Positions 18,201 to 25,972 of a DNA stretch of 64,000 nt are shown here, piece by piece; position 1 is the stretch's first letter, and the number at the start of each line of letters is the position of its first letter. A program made the position numbers and the translations under genes. This DNA is from Acuticoccus sp. MNP-M23 (GTDB lineage Bacteria > Pseudomonadota > Alphaproteobacteria > Rhizobiales > Amorphaceae). The stretch covers positions 3,898,501 through 3,962,500 of the forward strand of contig NZ_CP133480.1 in NCBI RefSeq assembly GCF_031195445.1, in the 5' to 3' direction. The notes under the pieces are model-generated. The model saw nothing but the letters and a program-made list of their open reading frames with translations. It did not search any database and had not been told where the DNA came from.

Positions 18201-20190
18201 CGGCCTTGCACCGGCGCCAGGCGAGATTGCCTCCGTGGGCGGCACCACGCGCGGCGATGCAGTTCCGTTGACGGGCGAGGTTGAAAGCGCCGTGCGCAAG
18301 GGCGTTCGCGAAGACTGGTTTGCGGTGACCGTGCCCGAGGAGCCGGGCCAGGCGTTCTTGCGCGTGCGTCTGTCCCATCCGCGGATGCTGGAGGTGGGCG
18401 TGCGTCTGGTGGATCAGGCTGGCACCGAGGTCGATCTGGCGCCAATCGAGACATTCCGGGACAAGCTGCCCGAACTCTTTCCGCCGCTTGCCGACGGGGC
18501 GCCACCGCCTGACGAGGTGTGGCCCGCCAACTGGCCGCGCCACACCGGCCGGGAGTACGACCTCGCAGCCGAAATTCCGGCCGGTCCCCATGCGTTGCGG
18601 GTGTTTGAAGGGCCGCGGACGCTGACGATGTTTCGGGAGCTGTCGAGCTTCATGGCGCCGAACCTGCCGGCAATTCGGGCCGGCACGCGCGCTGTCGCCG
18701 ATATGATGGCCGATGATGACGGGCTGTCGTTCCCGCGCCTGTCGCTGACGCTGGCCGATGACAGCGGGCTCCTGCGGGGGCGCGAGGCCGTCCTGCGCTC
18801 GCTTTCGGGCGGGGCCGTTTCGCGCGGCAACGAAACGCCCAGTTTCGGTGCGGCCCTGGCCCGCGAAACGGCGCGGATCGCCTTCGAGGAAGGCGGCAAG
18901 GCGATGCTCTTTCTCGGCAGCGGCAATGGCATCGACCGGGACTGGCTGGGCACACCCGATACAGCGCGCGCGCCGGTCGACGCCGGGATCACCCAATGCA
19001 CCGACGAAGCACGCTGCGCCGAGCAGTCCATCGCGGAGATGCGCGTGCGCGATATTGCAGCGGCGACCGGCGGCGGGATGTCATGGATCGACGGCCCGCG
19101 CGATGTGGCACTGCTGTTCGACAAAACCCTCGCGGCAATGACCGGACCGAAGCGCTATCGCCTGTGGACCGAGGTGTTGCGCGGTCCCGAGCCAGAGCCA
19201 GAGCCAGAACAAGAGCCGGAACAGGCACCGGAGGCCGAGCCAAAAGCCCCGTCCGAGCCGGAGCCTGAGCCGGTTGCGGCGCTGCCGGCCGAGCTGCCAC
19301 CCTTGGCGCCGTCGGCGCCGGGCCGGCTGCGCATCGAGCTGGCGGGCGCTGGCGGCGACGCGCTGGATGAAGACTTCGAAAGCGACTTCGGTCCGGCCGC
19401 GCCTGTCGGGCCTGCGGTGGGCGTGATCCTGGATGCTTCGGGCTCGATGCTCCAGCGGCTGGACGGGCGGCGGCGCATCGAGGTCGCGCGCGAGGCGTTG
19501 ACGGGGCTGGCGCTGCATGGCCTTCCGAGCGGCAGCCCGTTTGCCCTTACCGCATTCGGTTTCCGCCCGGAGGCGTGCGAGCTGCGCACGGTCGCCGCCT
19601 TCGGTCCACTGGATCCGGGCCGCGTCGTCGCGGGGGTTGCGGACATCGAGGCCATCAACCGCGCCCGCACGCCCATTGCGGCCTCGTTGCAGGACATGGC
19701 CGAGCGGCTGACCGCCCACGAGGGACCGCAGACCATCGTTCTGGTGACCGACGGTGAGGAAACCTGCGACGGCAACGTGCCGGACACGATCCGGACGCTC
19801 CGGGCACAGGGCTATGACCTGCGCGTCAACATTGTCGGCTTTGCCATCGACGATCCGGTGCTGAAGGCGACCTTCACCCACTGGTCCAAGCTGGGCGGGG
19901 GCGAATACCTGGATGCGGTCGATGCCGCCGGCCTTGCCGCCTCGCTGACCCGTTCGGCCGCGCCGCCGCCGCCTCCGCCCCCGCCGCTGGTGGAGATCCG
20001 TTCCGCCGCAGCCGAAATTCTGGCGCGAATGCTGCCGGGGGAGATGCGCACGCTTCCCGCCGGCGATTTGCGCATTGGCCCTGACGCGGCGCCCGCCACG
20101 CTGGAACCCGGCACGATGCTGGTGGCCGAGGTGGACGAAACCGGCGCGGTGACCGGGCTGCGGATCGAGCCGCTGGAGGACGCCCGGTGA
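15202..20190 (+). CDS. Giant secreted VWA-domain protein
   Basis: A 1662-aa protein with a signal peptide (MRSVLLLSLLVLLSLPAAAQ). From the N-terminus there are several beta-rich segments, including two pre-peptidase-C-like modules beginning with EPND (about residue 327) and EPNG (about 433). A discoidin-like segment covers about 700-840. A domain at about 1150-1320 resembles a VWA fold without its metal site. A Glu-Pro linker (1330-1357) and a VWA domain follow. The VWA metal site is intact: DASGS at 1411, a Thr in RTPIA and TDGEETCDG near 1516. A run of eight prolines precedes the C-terminal beta domain. It is coupled to the transglutaminase-like gene by TGATG. It is probably a large periplasmic or surface adhesion/scaffold protein; the partner is unknown. 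Confidence 0.7.
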   Translation: MRSVLLLSLLVLLSLPAAAQTRTDLALTPDRAALYRIEVNAAHWPVTFAVGMADGTGFKNVDQQLLGEGDAPEFALAAGVEYRFAALGDGEIALSAVFLGGTLAEPGAEVALAPGAPVLLMAPDWVKGQFTLSATEPHGVFQMIAAPGGTADLRLTLPGGVALPKAVPVAGPYRIEPGTAAYGARARGSASGLMAVRLVADGFAPQDAMEGEAGTLAEAADGLLTAGDVDDWRMTVPQGAGALTLRLRAGRTLPVPGLTLHEVDDTGAPGARIAGAEGRRGRVELEDLVLPPGSYVVRVTAAKGISAQPYRLERRRGRTPPQGREVEPNDVAALATKLPTGQLIAGDLAAGDVDVFALDIPRADERWRIAATGDIAQLTLAEASGTALASARGGTRGTRIDEVALLPGRHLVTVAGAGAYGLKVLPLGPAPEGWEHEPNGTPALAQRLRHDEEVRGVVRRAEFADWFSLNVPRARTVALNVEPPGRGGLTLTLMRGSTKVETHKIAPDAPWKLVRRLEPGAWSIGLEARGNNDEDVYALHVGAPPGDVAMALNIGPQTVAAHHRAGQRLNGELTINAPDGGIDAALLASPPAPDWRFEGLPDKVALAAGETATFPLTLIAPPMVSGWDDLVPEIRLERDETAAIVQTVLRADPEAPPVGSHLFFAVPDAMRGGIDVARYAHGGRIVRAAGQAFEGPVVWRSAKNPGLGTARTWRRDLVNDGFTGHYRVEKGYGTPTIRFEVTSPLVGVAMSARSWGETAFAQGVRRFAIETSNDGTAWQLVREARVETLEGLQYFPFDGDVSAGWLRLRDLDCPDPDNCATRLAEVMAIARPGFVPPALKDADLGDPALGGHVVSGFAVTGTRPVNLVTAGAQASFKADALAKAGSDRAVWVLGLAGDRASEIARIAWEGETGRLTAGRVDLRASAGDAAGPWVELGALEPGGTLTLDTPVWARFIEVSTPPVDGEVLAPDRLRITPTARGLAVLGLWDEGRTAGPYEAAGLAPAPGEIASVGGTTRGDAVPLTGEVESAVRKGVREDWFAVTVPEEPGQAFLRVRLSHPRMLEVGVRLVDQAGTEVDLAPIETFRDKLPELFPPLADGAPPPDEVWPANWPRHTGREYDLAAEIPAGPHALRVFEGPRTLTMFRELSSFMAPNLPAIRAGTRAVADMMADDDGLSFPRLSLTLADDSGLLRGREAVLRSLSGGAVSRGNETPSFGAALARETARIAFEEGGKAMLFLGSGNGIDRDWLGTPDTARAPVDAGITQCTDEARCAEQSIAEMRVRDIAAATGGGMSWIDGPRDVALLFDKTLAAMTGPKRYRLWTEVLRGPEPEPEPEQEPEQAPEAEPKAPSEPEPEPVAALPAELPPLAPSAPGRLRIELAGAGGDALDEDFESDFGPAAPVGPAVGVILDASGSMLQRLDGRRRIEVAREALTGLALHGLPSGSPFALTAFGFRPEACELRTVAAFGPLDPGRVVAGVADIEAINRARTPIAASLQDMAERLTAHEGPQTIVLVTDGEETCDGNVPDTIRTLRAQGYDLRVNIVGFAIDDPVLKATFTHWSKLGGGEYLDAVDAAGLAASLTRSAAPPPPPPPPLVEIRSAAAEILARMLPGEMRTLPAGDLRIGPDAAPATLEPGTMLVAEVDETGAVTGLRIEPLEDAR
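19189..19272 (+). repeat. Glu-Pro dipeptide repeat tract
   Basis: A 28-codon stretch made largely of GAG-CCx units encodes alternating Glu and Pro inside the VWA protein. Such tracts form stiff, extended linkers and can vary in length by replication slippage. A separate run of eight proline codons is at 19963-19986. Confidence 0.85.
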
Positions 20191-20294
20191 TGCGCCGCGC
20201 TGCCGGTTTCGCCCTTGCCCTCGCGCATCCGGGGGTGGCGCCCAGCGCCAACGCCGGGTCATATGGATGCAACGCCGCCGGAGACCGTGAGTGA
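20190..20294 (+). CDS. Possible 34-aa coupled small ORF
   Basis: This ORF (MRRAAGFALALAHPGVAPSA onward) fills the 100-bp space between two secreted-protein genes. Its ATG overlaps the VWA gene stop (TGATG) and its TGA overlaps the next ATG (TGATG). The protein has a short hydrophobic N-terminus, a single Cys and no known domain. The double overlap could mean it only keeps ribosomes moving between the two genes, or that it is a small exported product. It has no independent ribosome-binding site. Confidence 0.35.
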   Translation: MRRAAGFALALAHPGVAPSANAGSYGCNAAGDRE

Positions 20295-21475
20295 TGATCC
20301 GCCTTCTCGCCTTGATATTGCTCTTCGCGGCCCCTGCGGCCGCACAGGACCGGTCGGATCTTGGGCGCTGGTATGCCAGCTTTGCCCTGACCGATACGCT
20401 GCCCGAGGCCGATATTGTGGTGCAGGTGCTGCAGGTCGGGAGCAACCCGACGGCGGAGGTCGAGATCAGCTTCTACAAGGCTGGCACCGGCTGCCCGCCG
20501 TCGATGACCCCCGTGCTTTGCAAAGCGTTGCCGGAGGAGTCGCAGCAGATCGAGGCATCGGGCGTGCGCATCGACGACGATGTTTTGCGTGCAGCATTCG
20601 CGCTGCCGGGTGTCGAGGGGCGCTGGCTGTTGCAGATTGCGACGGCCAACGGCGGTGAGGCGAGTATCCGGCACGAGCGCCTCGGCACCGGATACGACGG
20701 GCGCGCGCAGCGCGGCATGCACCTTTGCGAAGAGGTCATGTGCATGGAAAGCATCTTCGATGCGGTGCGCCGAGATCCCCTGGCATCCCTCGGCAATCTG
20801 GCCGATGACGGGTGGACGCAAGATGCCGCCGGAAGCGCCTCGCCGATTGCCGAAGCACCGCCTGCGTCACCCTCCGCCGGAGCCGGTGAAACCTGGGATA
20901 TCGAAACGATCGACGGGCAGCGTCTGGGTCAGATCACGCTGTCCGGCAGCGCCGGGCAGGGCGCGCTCAATGGGGTTGATCCATCGGGTTCCGCTAATGC
21001 CGAACTGTCGCTTCGCCTGCGCAGAGGCAGCGCTGAAGACTGGGCGGTGACGTTTGCCGGCACGTCGAGCGAGGGACGGCTCCTCCTCGATCGCGCCCGG
21101 CAGGAGGGAACGCTGGCGGTGGATGGAAACACACGCCTCGTCCGCCTGTTCCCGGTGGAAGAAGAGATTTTCGACGACCTGCCAGCGTTCGGCATCTACG
21201 CAACGGACTACAGGCTGCGCGGTGTGCCGGCCGACCGCACGCTGTGGGTCCGTGCGGAACCTTCGGCCAGCGCAGCAAGGGTGGCGCAGCTCGCCCCCAC
21301 GGCGCGCGGCCTCTTCGTTTTCGCCTGCAATCCGGAGCCGGACAACATCGCCTTCGACGGAGCATCGCTTTCCGAACAGGAACGGATACTCGACGAGCGA
21401 TGGTGCGAAATCGGCCAGGGCGGTGATGCCATCGGGTGGGTGCGCGGCAAGTTCCTGTCGCCCATCCAGCGCTGA
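20294..21475 (+). CDS. Secreted SH3-domain protein
   Basis: A 393-aa protein with a signal peptide (MIRLLALILLFAAPAAAQ). A GTG three bases before the ATG is an alternative start. The N-terminal half carries paired Cys residues (GCPPSMTPVLC; HLCEEVMC) and no domain I know. A Pro/Ala/Ser linker is at about 185-200. The C-terminal segment LRGVPADRTLWVRAEPSASA, ending in GWVRGKF, has the pattern of a bacterial SH3 domain, with an extra Cys-bounded insertion. It is third in the secreted cluster. Bacterial SH3 domains often bind peptidoglycan or peptides, so a cell-envelope role is likely but inferred. Confidence 0.65.
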   Translation: MIRLLALILLFAAPAAAQDRSDLGRWYASFALTDTLPEADIVVQVLQVGSNPTAEVEISFYKAGTGCPPSMTPVLCKALPEESQQIEASGVRIDDDVLRAAFALPGVEGRWLLQIATANGGEASIRHERLGTGYDGRAQRGMHLCEEVMCMESIFDAVRRDPLASLGNLADDGWTQDAAGSASPIAEAPPASPSAGAGETWDIETIDGQRLGQITLSGSAGQGALNGVDPSGSANAELSLRLRRGSAEDWAVTFAGTSSEGRLLLDRARQEGTLAVDGNTRLVRLFPVEEEIFDDLPAFGIYATDYRLRGVPADRTLWVRAEPSASAARVAQLAPTARGLFVFACNPEPDNIAFDGASLSEQERILDERWCEIGQGGDAIGWVRGKFLSPIQR

Positions 21476-21489
21476 ACAGGGGACCCGCC

Positions 21490-22095
21490 ATGCGTTCAAT
21501 TATTATCCTTCTCGTGATGCTCTCCTTTCCCGCGGCAGCCGAGGTCCTGCGATATGACCACAACGGATCGCTGATGGATGTGGAGACGACGGGCAACCGC
21601 GTGGTCATCACCTACGCGCGCCCCAAACGTGCCATAGCGGCCCAGGGCGTTGCCCCCGGCCAGATCCTGTTCGACGGCCGCGTGACAGATGGTTATCTGG
21701 AAGGGCAGTCCCGCATTTTCAGCGCGCGCTGCGGGGCGGTGGATTATTTCGTCTATGGCGACTACGCACCCGGCCGCGCCTTTCGTCTCCAAGGGCCATC
21801 GCCGCGTTTGCGCCTGAGCGACTGCACCATTGCCAACCATGTGTTCGACGGCCCCAATTCGGACCTCGTGTTCACGCCGATCGCCACAAGGCCGGCGCGC
21901 TCCGGGAGAGGCTGTCTCACCGGCGTAAACACGACACTCAACATGCGTGTCGGCCCGAGCGGCGACTATGCCGTCATATCCGAAATCCCCGCCGCCAGCT
22001 GCGCGGTGGACAGGCGCACCTGCCAGAATGGCTGGTGCCTTGTGGCTCACCGTGACGATCTTGGCTGGGTCGCCCGACGTTTTCTGGCGGAGTAG
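21490..22095 (+). CDS. Small secreted SH3-domain protein
   Basis: A 201-aa protein with a signal peptide (MRSIIILLVMLSFPAAA) and an AGGGGAC site before ATG 21490. The N-terminal ~115 residues form a beta-rich domain with two Cys. The C-terminal ~60 residues (TTLNMRVGPSGDYAVISEIP, ending in LGWVARRFL) are a bacterial SH3 domain with four Cys. It lies 14 bases after the preceding SH3 protein gene and is probably the last gene of the cluster. Confidence 0.7.
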   Translation: MRSIIILLVMLSFPAAAEVLRYDHNGSLMDVETTGNRVVITYARPKRAIAAQGVAPGQILFDGRVTDGYLEGQSRIFSARCGAVDYFVYGDYAPGRAFRLQGPSPRLRLSDCTIANHVFDGPNSDLVFTPIATRPARSGRGCLTGVNTTLNMRVGPSGDYAVISEIPAASCAVDRRTCQNGWCLVAHRDDLGWVARRFLAE

Positions 22096-22291
22096 GTCTG
22101 AGGCCACCGCCTTTTCAGGCGGGCTCTACACTACCGGAAACCGGGGTGTTGCGCTTTGCCGCGTTCGCGCCGCACCCTGAGGCTGTCATTGTGGTCAAAA
22201 GCCCTCGTCCGCCTTTGGCCGAAGGGTGCGCCTTATCGCAGCGTGCCCGCCGTGGCAGACGACGCCGGGCGGCAACCGGGGAGGGAGGCCC

Positions 22292-22855
22292 ATGCGCAAG
22301 ACCGTCAAGATCCTGCACTCCATTGCAGCCTGCGGGCTGATTGGCGGGATCATGTCCTACATGGTTCTTCTGGTGGTGGCCGCGCCCGCGACGGCGGACG
22401 GGTTCGTGCAGTTGCGCAGCCTGATTGCCGCCGTCAGCAACTATGTGCTGCTGCCTTCGCTGGCGGTCGGCCTCGTCAGCGGCCTGTTGTCGATGATCGT
22501 CCACCGGCCATTCCTCGAAAAAGGCTGGGTCTGGCTCAAGGCGGCCCTTGGCATCCTGATGTTCAAGGGCGTTCTCACCATCATCGGCGCCAAGGCGGAC
22601 TATGCGGCCGACCTCGCGGCAAAAATTGCGGCCGGGACCGCATCGCCCGAGCGGCTGGAGCGGATGCTGACCCTGGAGTGGTACACGCTCATTGTGGTCC
22701 TTGCCGTTGCGGTGGCCAACATCGTCCTCGGCGTCTGGCGGCCGGGCCTCAAGCGGCGGGTGCGGCGCCGCGTTCCGGACGCCGCCACGGCCGAGAAGGC
22801 CGGCGGCCGGTCGGCAGAAATGACGATGCCGGCGGCCGCGGCGCCGAAGCGCTAG
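22292..22855 (+). CDS. DUF2269-like integral membrane protein
   Basis: A 187-aa protein with four hydrophobic segments. It begins KILHSIAACGLIGGIMSYMV, a pattern seen in the DUF2269 family of small membrane proteins (conserved His in helix 1, then a Gly-Gly pair). A GGGAGG site precedes ATG 22292. It ends in a basic and Ala-rich tail. It is separated by 196 bp from the secreted cluster and is convergent with the amidohydrolase gene. The function is unknown. Confidence 0.6.
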   Translation: MRKTVKILHSIAACGLIGGIMSYMVLLVVAAPATADGFVQLRSLIAAVSNYVLLPSLAVGLVSGLLSMIVHRPFLEKGWVWLKAALGILMFKGVLTIIGAKADYAADLAAKIAAGTASPERLERMLTLEWYTLIVVLAVAVANIVLGVWRPGLKRRVRRRVPDAATAEKAGGRSAEMTMPAAAAPKR

Positions 22856-22873
22856 CCGCCGGCGGCCGGGCCG

Positions 22874-24364
22874 TCAGTGAATGTGAACGTGCCGCTCGGC
22901 GTGGTACGGCTTGTGCGACAGGCCCGGACAGAACGAACGCACCACCGGCGCGAGCTTTTCAAACAGCGCGCGCTTTTCGGCGTTGGCGGCGTTGAGCCGG
23001 TCCCGCGCGCTTTCGGCTCTTTTTGCAAGCGCATTCATGTCGGTGCCGACGAGGGCGCCGTTCGACACCACGACCTTGCCGTCGACCATCACCGAATGCA
23101 CCGAGCGTCCGTCCTCGGCCTGCACGATCTGGTTCACCGGATCGTTCAGCGGGATGAGGTTGATCGACGCCAGATCGAGGAAGACGATGTCGGCCTTGTA
23201 GCCCTCTTCAATGCGGCCGACGTCCTTCAGACCCAGCGCACGGGCGCTGCCCTCGGTCGCGGCGGTGAAGACGTCTGCGGTGGACAGCCACTCGTCAAAA
23301 TAGTCGGGGCCGCGGGCGTGGCTCATGTACACGGCGGTGCGCATGGCTTCGTACATGTTCTGGTTGTCGGAGCAGCTCGAGCCGTCGGTGCCGATGGCAA
23401 GGTTCACGCCGTGCTGCAGCATTTTCGCGGCATGGGCGATGCCGTTGCCGAGCAGAGCGTTGCTGCCGGGGTTGTGGGACACCGAACCGCCATGGCCGGC
23501 AAGGCGCTTCATGTCCTCGTCATCCAGCCACACACCGTGGGCGACCACAAAATCGGGGCCGACGAGGCCGAGGTCGTCCATGTGGGCAAGCTGCGTCTTG
23601 CCGTAGATCCCGCGGCTGGCAATCGCCTGCATCTTCGATTCTGCAACGTGGCTGTGGAGGCCGATGCCGTGCGCGTGCGCAATGTCGCGGCACCCGGTCA
23701 TGAACGCATCGGTGCAGTGGTGGGGAATGGTGGGGGCGACGCCGGGGCGGATGGTATCGCCGTACGACCATTGCTCCACCGCCGCGCGGATGGCTGACAG
23801 TGTGGCCTCGCCGGGCGCAAGGCGCAGCTTTTCCGCCTCGCGCTTGAGGGCGTCGGGCAGCGCGTCCATCAGGCCGGGGATCGCGTCGAAGAATGCAATA
23901 TCGGCCACCATCGGGGCGATGACGGCGCGCATTCCGGCGTCCTTGTAGGCGTTGGCGCAGGCGCCGATGCCGGCGTCCGACGGCAGCGGGAATTCGTAGG
24001 TGAGATCGTAGCAGGCGGTGCAGCCCTTCAGCAGCATCTCGGCAGCACCGATGAAGGTGGAGAGGTACTTGTCCTCGTCCTGCCGCGAACCGCTGATCCA
24101 GGGGCCTGCGGTAAGGAGGAGCTCCAGCGTCCAGCGGTCGCCCATGCCCTTGGCAAGCCCGCCATGGCCGTGGGTGTGCCCGTTGATGAGGCCGGGGTGC
24201 ATGAGTTTGCCCGCAGCGTCGAACACCGCGGCGTCCGCCGGGGCGGCAAGGCCGGGGGCGCCAACTTCCTTGATTGTGCCATCCACCACCAGAATGTCGG
24301 TGAGATCGGCGGTGCGGGCGGCAATGTCGATCAGGCGGCCACCGCGGATGATGGTGGCGCTCAT
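22874..24364 (-). CDS. Amidohydrolase, TRZ/ATZ-like deaminase family
   Basis: A 496-aa metal-dependent hydrolase. HxH metal ligands lie in INGHTHGHGG (about residue 62), a further His pair in HSHVAES, and the catalytic Asp region is GTDGSSCSDN. These are the features of the ATZ/TRZ/cytosine-deaminase-like branch of the superfamily. The C-terminus is unusually His-rich (HKPYHAERHVHIH). Its ATG overlaps the permease stop (ATGA), so it is the last gene of the NMT1/THI5-type importer operon and probably hydrolyses or deaminates the imported heterocycle. The substrate is unresolved; pyrimidine-like compounds fit the importer class. Confidence 0.82.
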   Translation of the reverse strand: MSATIIRGGRLIDIAARTADLTDILVVDGTIKEVGAPGLAAPADAAVFDAAGKLMHPGLINGHTHGHGGLAKGMGDRWTLELLLTAGPWISGSRQDEDKYLSTFIGAAEMLLKGCTACYDLTYEFPLPSDAGIGACANAYKDAGMRAVIAPMVADIAFFDAIPGLMDALPDALKREAEKLRLAPGEATLSAIRAAVEQWSYGDTIRPGVAPTIPHHCTDAFMTGCRDIAHAHGIGLHSHVAESKMQAIASRGIYGKTQLAHMDDLGLVGPDFVVAHGVWLDDEDMKRLAGHGGSVSHNPGSNALLGNGIAHAAKMLQHGVNLAIGTDGSSCSDNQNMYEAMRTAVYMSHARGPDYFDEWLSTADVFTAATEGSARALGLKDVGRIEEGYKADIVFLDLASINLIPLNDPVNQIVQAEDGRSVHSVMVDGKVVVSNGALVGTDMNALAKRAESARDRLNAANAEKRALFEKLAPVVRSFCPGLSHKPYHAERHVHIH

Positions 24365-25227
24365 GCCGCCACCGGCGCAGCGTTGGAGGGCGACCACGGG
24401 AAGAAGACGCGTTCGGCGACGACGACAAGCTGGAACAAGATGATCCCCATGAGAGACAGGATGATGAGGGCGGCGTAGGCGAGACCGGTCTCGAAAAACG
24501 CCGTGGACGAGATGATGAAGTAGCCGAGGCCGGCATCCGCGTTGACGAATTCGGCGACCACGGCGCCGACCACGGACAGTGTGACCGCAACCTTGAGACC
24601 TGAAAAGATCATCGGCACCGCGTAGGGCAGGCGGATGCGGGTGAGAAGCTGAAAGCGCGAGCCGCGATAGGAGCGGCCAAGCTCGACGAGTTCGGCCGGA
24701 ACCGAGACGAGCCCGGTTGCAATGGCGATGACCAGCGGAAAGAACGCCACCAGAAACGTGACCACAATGCGCGGCAGCTCGTTGGTGCCCAGCAGGATCA
24801 CAAGGATCGGTGCCAGCGCCACCTTCGGGATCGACTGGGTGAGGACAAGGATCGGGTAGACCGTGTTCGCCACGGTTTTGGATGAGGTGATGACGACGGC
24901 GAGCGGCAGGCTGACCACCACCGAGGCGATGAAGCCGAGCACAACGGTTTTCAGCGTGGCGAGGGTGTGCATCCCCAGGGTACCGGCGTGCTTGTAGCTG
25001 TCGGCGGCAATGCGCGCCGGCGAGGGCAGGAGATAGACCGGGATCTCGAACGCCGCCACCGCCAGCTGCCACACCGCGACCAGCGAGACAATCACCAGCG
25101 TGGGAACGGCAGCCTCCTGCACCAGCGCGCGCGAGCGCGAAGGCGCGGAGCGTCTGGCCTCAGGCTGCTGTGCGGCGTCTGGTGAAGATGAGGTCGCGGA
25201 TGTGCTGGACGCAGGATTGGAACTCAT
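24361..25227 (-). CDS. ABC transporter permease, NitT/TauT/SsuC type
   Basis: A 288-aa permease with about six membrane helices and the coupling loop ELGRSYRGSRFQLLTRIRLP. The start at 25227 has GAGG six bases upstream; ATG 25239 is an alternative. The gene overlaps the ATPase gene by some 68 bases. A hydrophilic Ser/Ala/Pro-rich stretch of about 35 residues precedes the first helix. It works with the adjacent ATPase and NMT1-like binding protein. Confidence 0.9.
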   Translation of the reverse strand: MSSNPASSTSATSSSPDAAQQPEARRSAPSRSRALVQEAAVPTLVIVSLVAVWQLAVAAFEIPVYLLPSPARIAADSYKHAGTLGMHTLATLKTVVLGFIASVVVSLPLAVVITSSKTVANTVYPILVLTQSIPKVALAPILVILLGTNELPRIVVTFLVAFFPLVIAIATGLVSVPAELVELGRSYRGSRFQLLTRIRLPYAVPMIFSGLKVAVTLSVVGAVVAEFVNADAGLGYFIISSTAFFETGLAYAALIILSLMGIILFQLVVVAERVFFPWSPSNAAPVAA

Positions 25228-25972
25228 GACTTGCCTCATGTCCGATGCGCTCGGCGCGGTCGAGCGGAACAGTAACGATTTCTTCGATCCGTCCGGGCCG
25301 GGGCGACATCACCACCACGCGGTCCGAAAGGAGGACCGATTCGGCGATGGAGTGGGTGACGAACAGGACCGTCTTGGGCCGCCGTTCGCAAAGGTCGAGG
25401 AGTTCTCGGCTCATCTCCTCGCGGGTGAGTGCGTCCAGCGCGCCGAACGGCTCGTCCATCAACAGGACGTCGGGGTCATGCATCAGGGCGCGGCAAATGG
25501 CGGCGCGCTGCTGCATTCCGCCCGAAAGTTCGCTGGGATAGCGCGAGGCGAAGCCTTCGAGGCCGACCATCTGCAAAAGCCCGTGCGCCTTCTGGCGCGC
25601 TTCGTCGGTCACCGGGCGGCGCAGCATTTTCAGCGGGAAGAGCAGGTTGTCGAGGATCGAGGCCCAGGGGAGAAGCGTCGGGCTCTGGAACACCAGCGCG
25701 GTGTCGGTGCGGGGCTCCTTCACCGGCGTGCCGTGGATGGAAACCGAACCGACCGAGGGCGCAAGAAGCCCCGCCACCAGCCGCAACAAGGTGGACTTGC
25801 CGCAGCCCGACGGGCCGACGAGGGACACGAACTCGTGCTCGCCAACGGTGAGGTCCACGCCCTTGAGGGCATGGATCCGCTCGCCGTCGCGGCTTTCGAA
25901 CACGCGGTCGAGGCTGTTGATGACGATGGCCGGCGGGGTTGCCCCCGCCGCCGCGTGGACCTCGTTACTCAC
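25160..25972 (-). CDS. ABC transporter ATPase, NitT/TauT/SsuB type
   Basis: A 270-aa ATPase with Walker A GPSGCGKST, Q-loop FQSPTLLPW, signature LSGGMQQRAAI and Walker B LLMDEPFGALDA. The LPW after the Q-loop and the short C-terminus are typical of nitrate/sulfonate/taurine-type importers. Its start overlaps the end of the binding-protein gene by eight bases. Confidence 0.93.
   Translation of the reverse strand: MSNEVHAAAGATPPAIVINSLDRVFESRDGERIHALKGVDLTVGEHEFVSLVGPSGCGKSTLLRLVAGLLAPSVGSVSIHGTPVKEPRTDTALVFQSPTLLPWASILDNLLFPLKMLRRPVTDEARQKAHGLLQMVGLEGFASRYPSELSGGMQQRAAICRALMHDPDVLLMDEPFGALDALTREEMSRELLDLCERRPKTVLFVTHSIAESVLLSDRVVVMSPRPGRIEEIVTVPLDRAERIGHEASHEFQSCVQHIRDLIFTRRRTAA

Noticed and set aside
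13130-22095. Secreted VWA cluster as an intracellular anti-phage defence system
   Set aside because: The four full-length proteins carry signal peptides, and no nuclease, ATPase or helicase is present.
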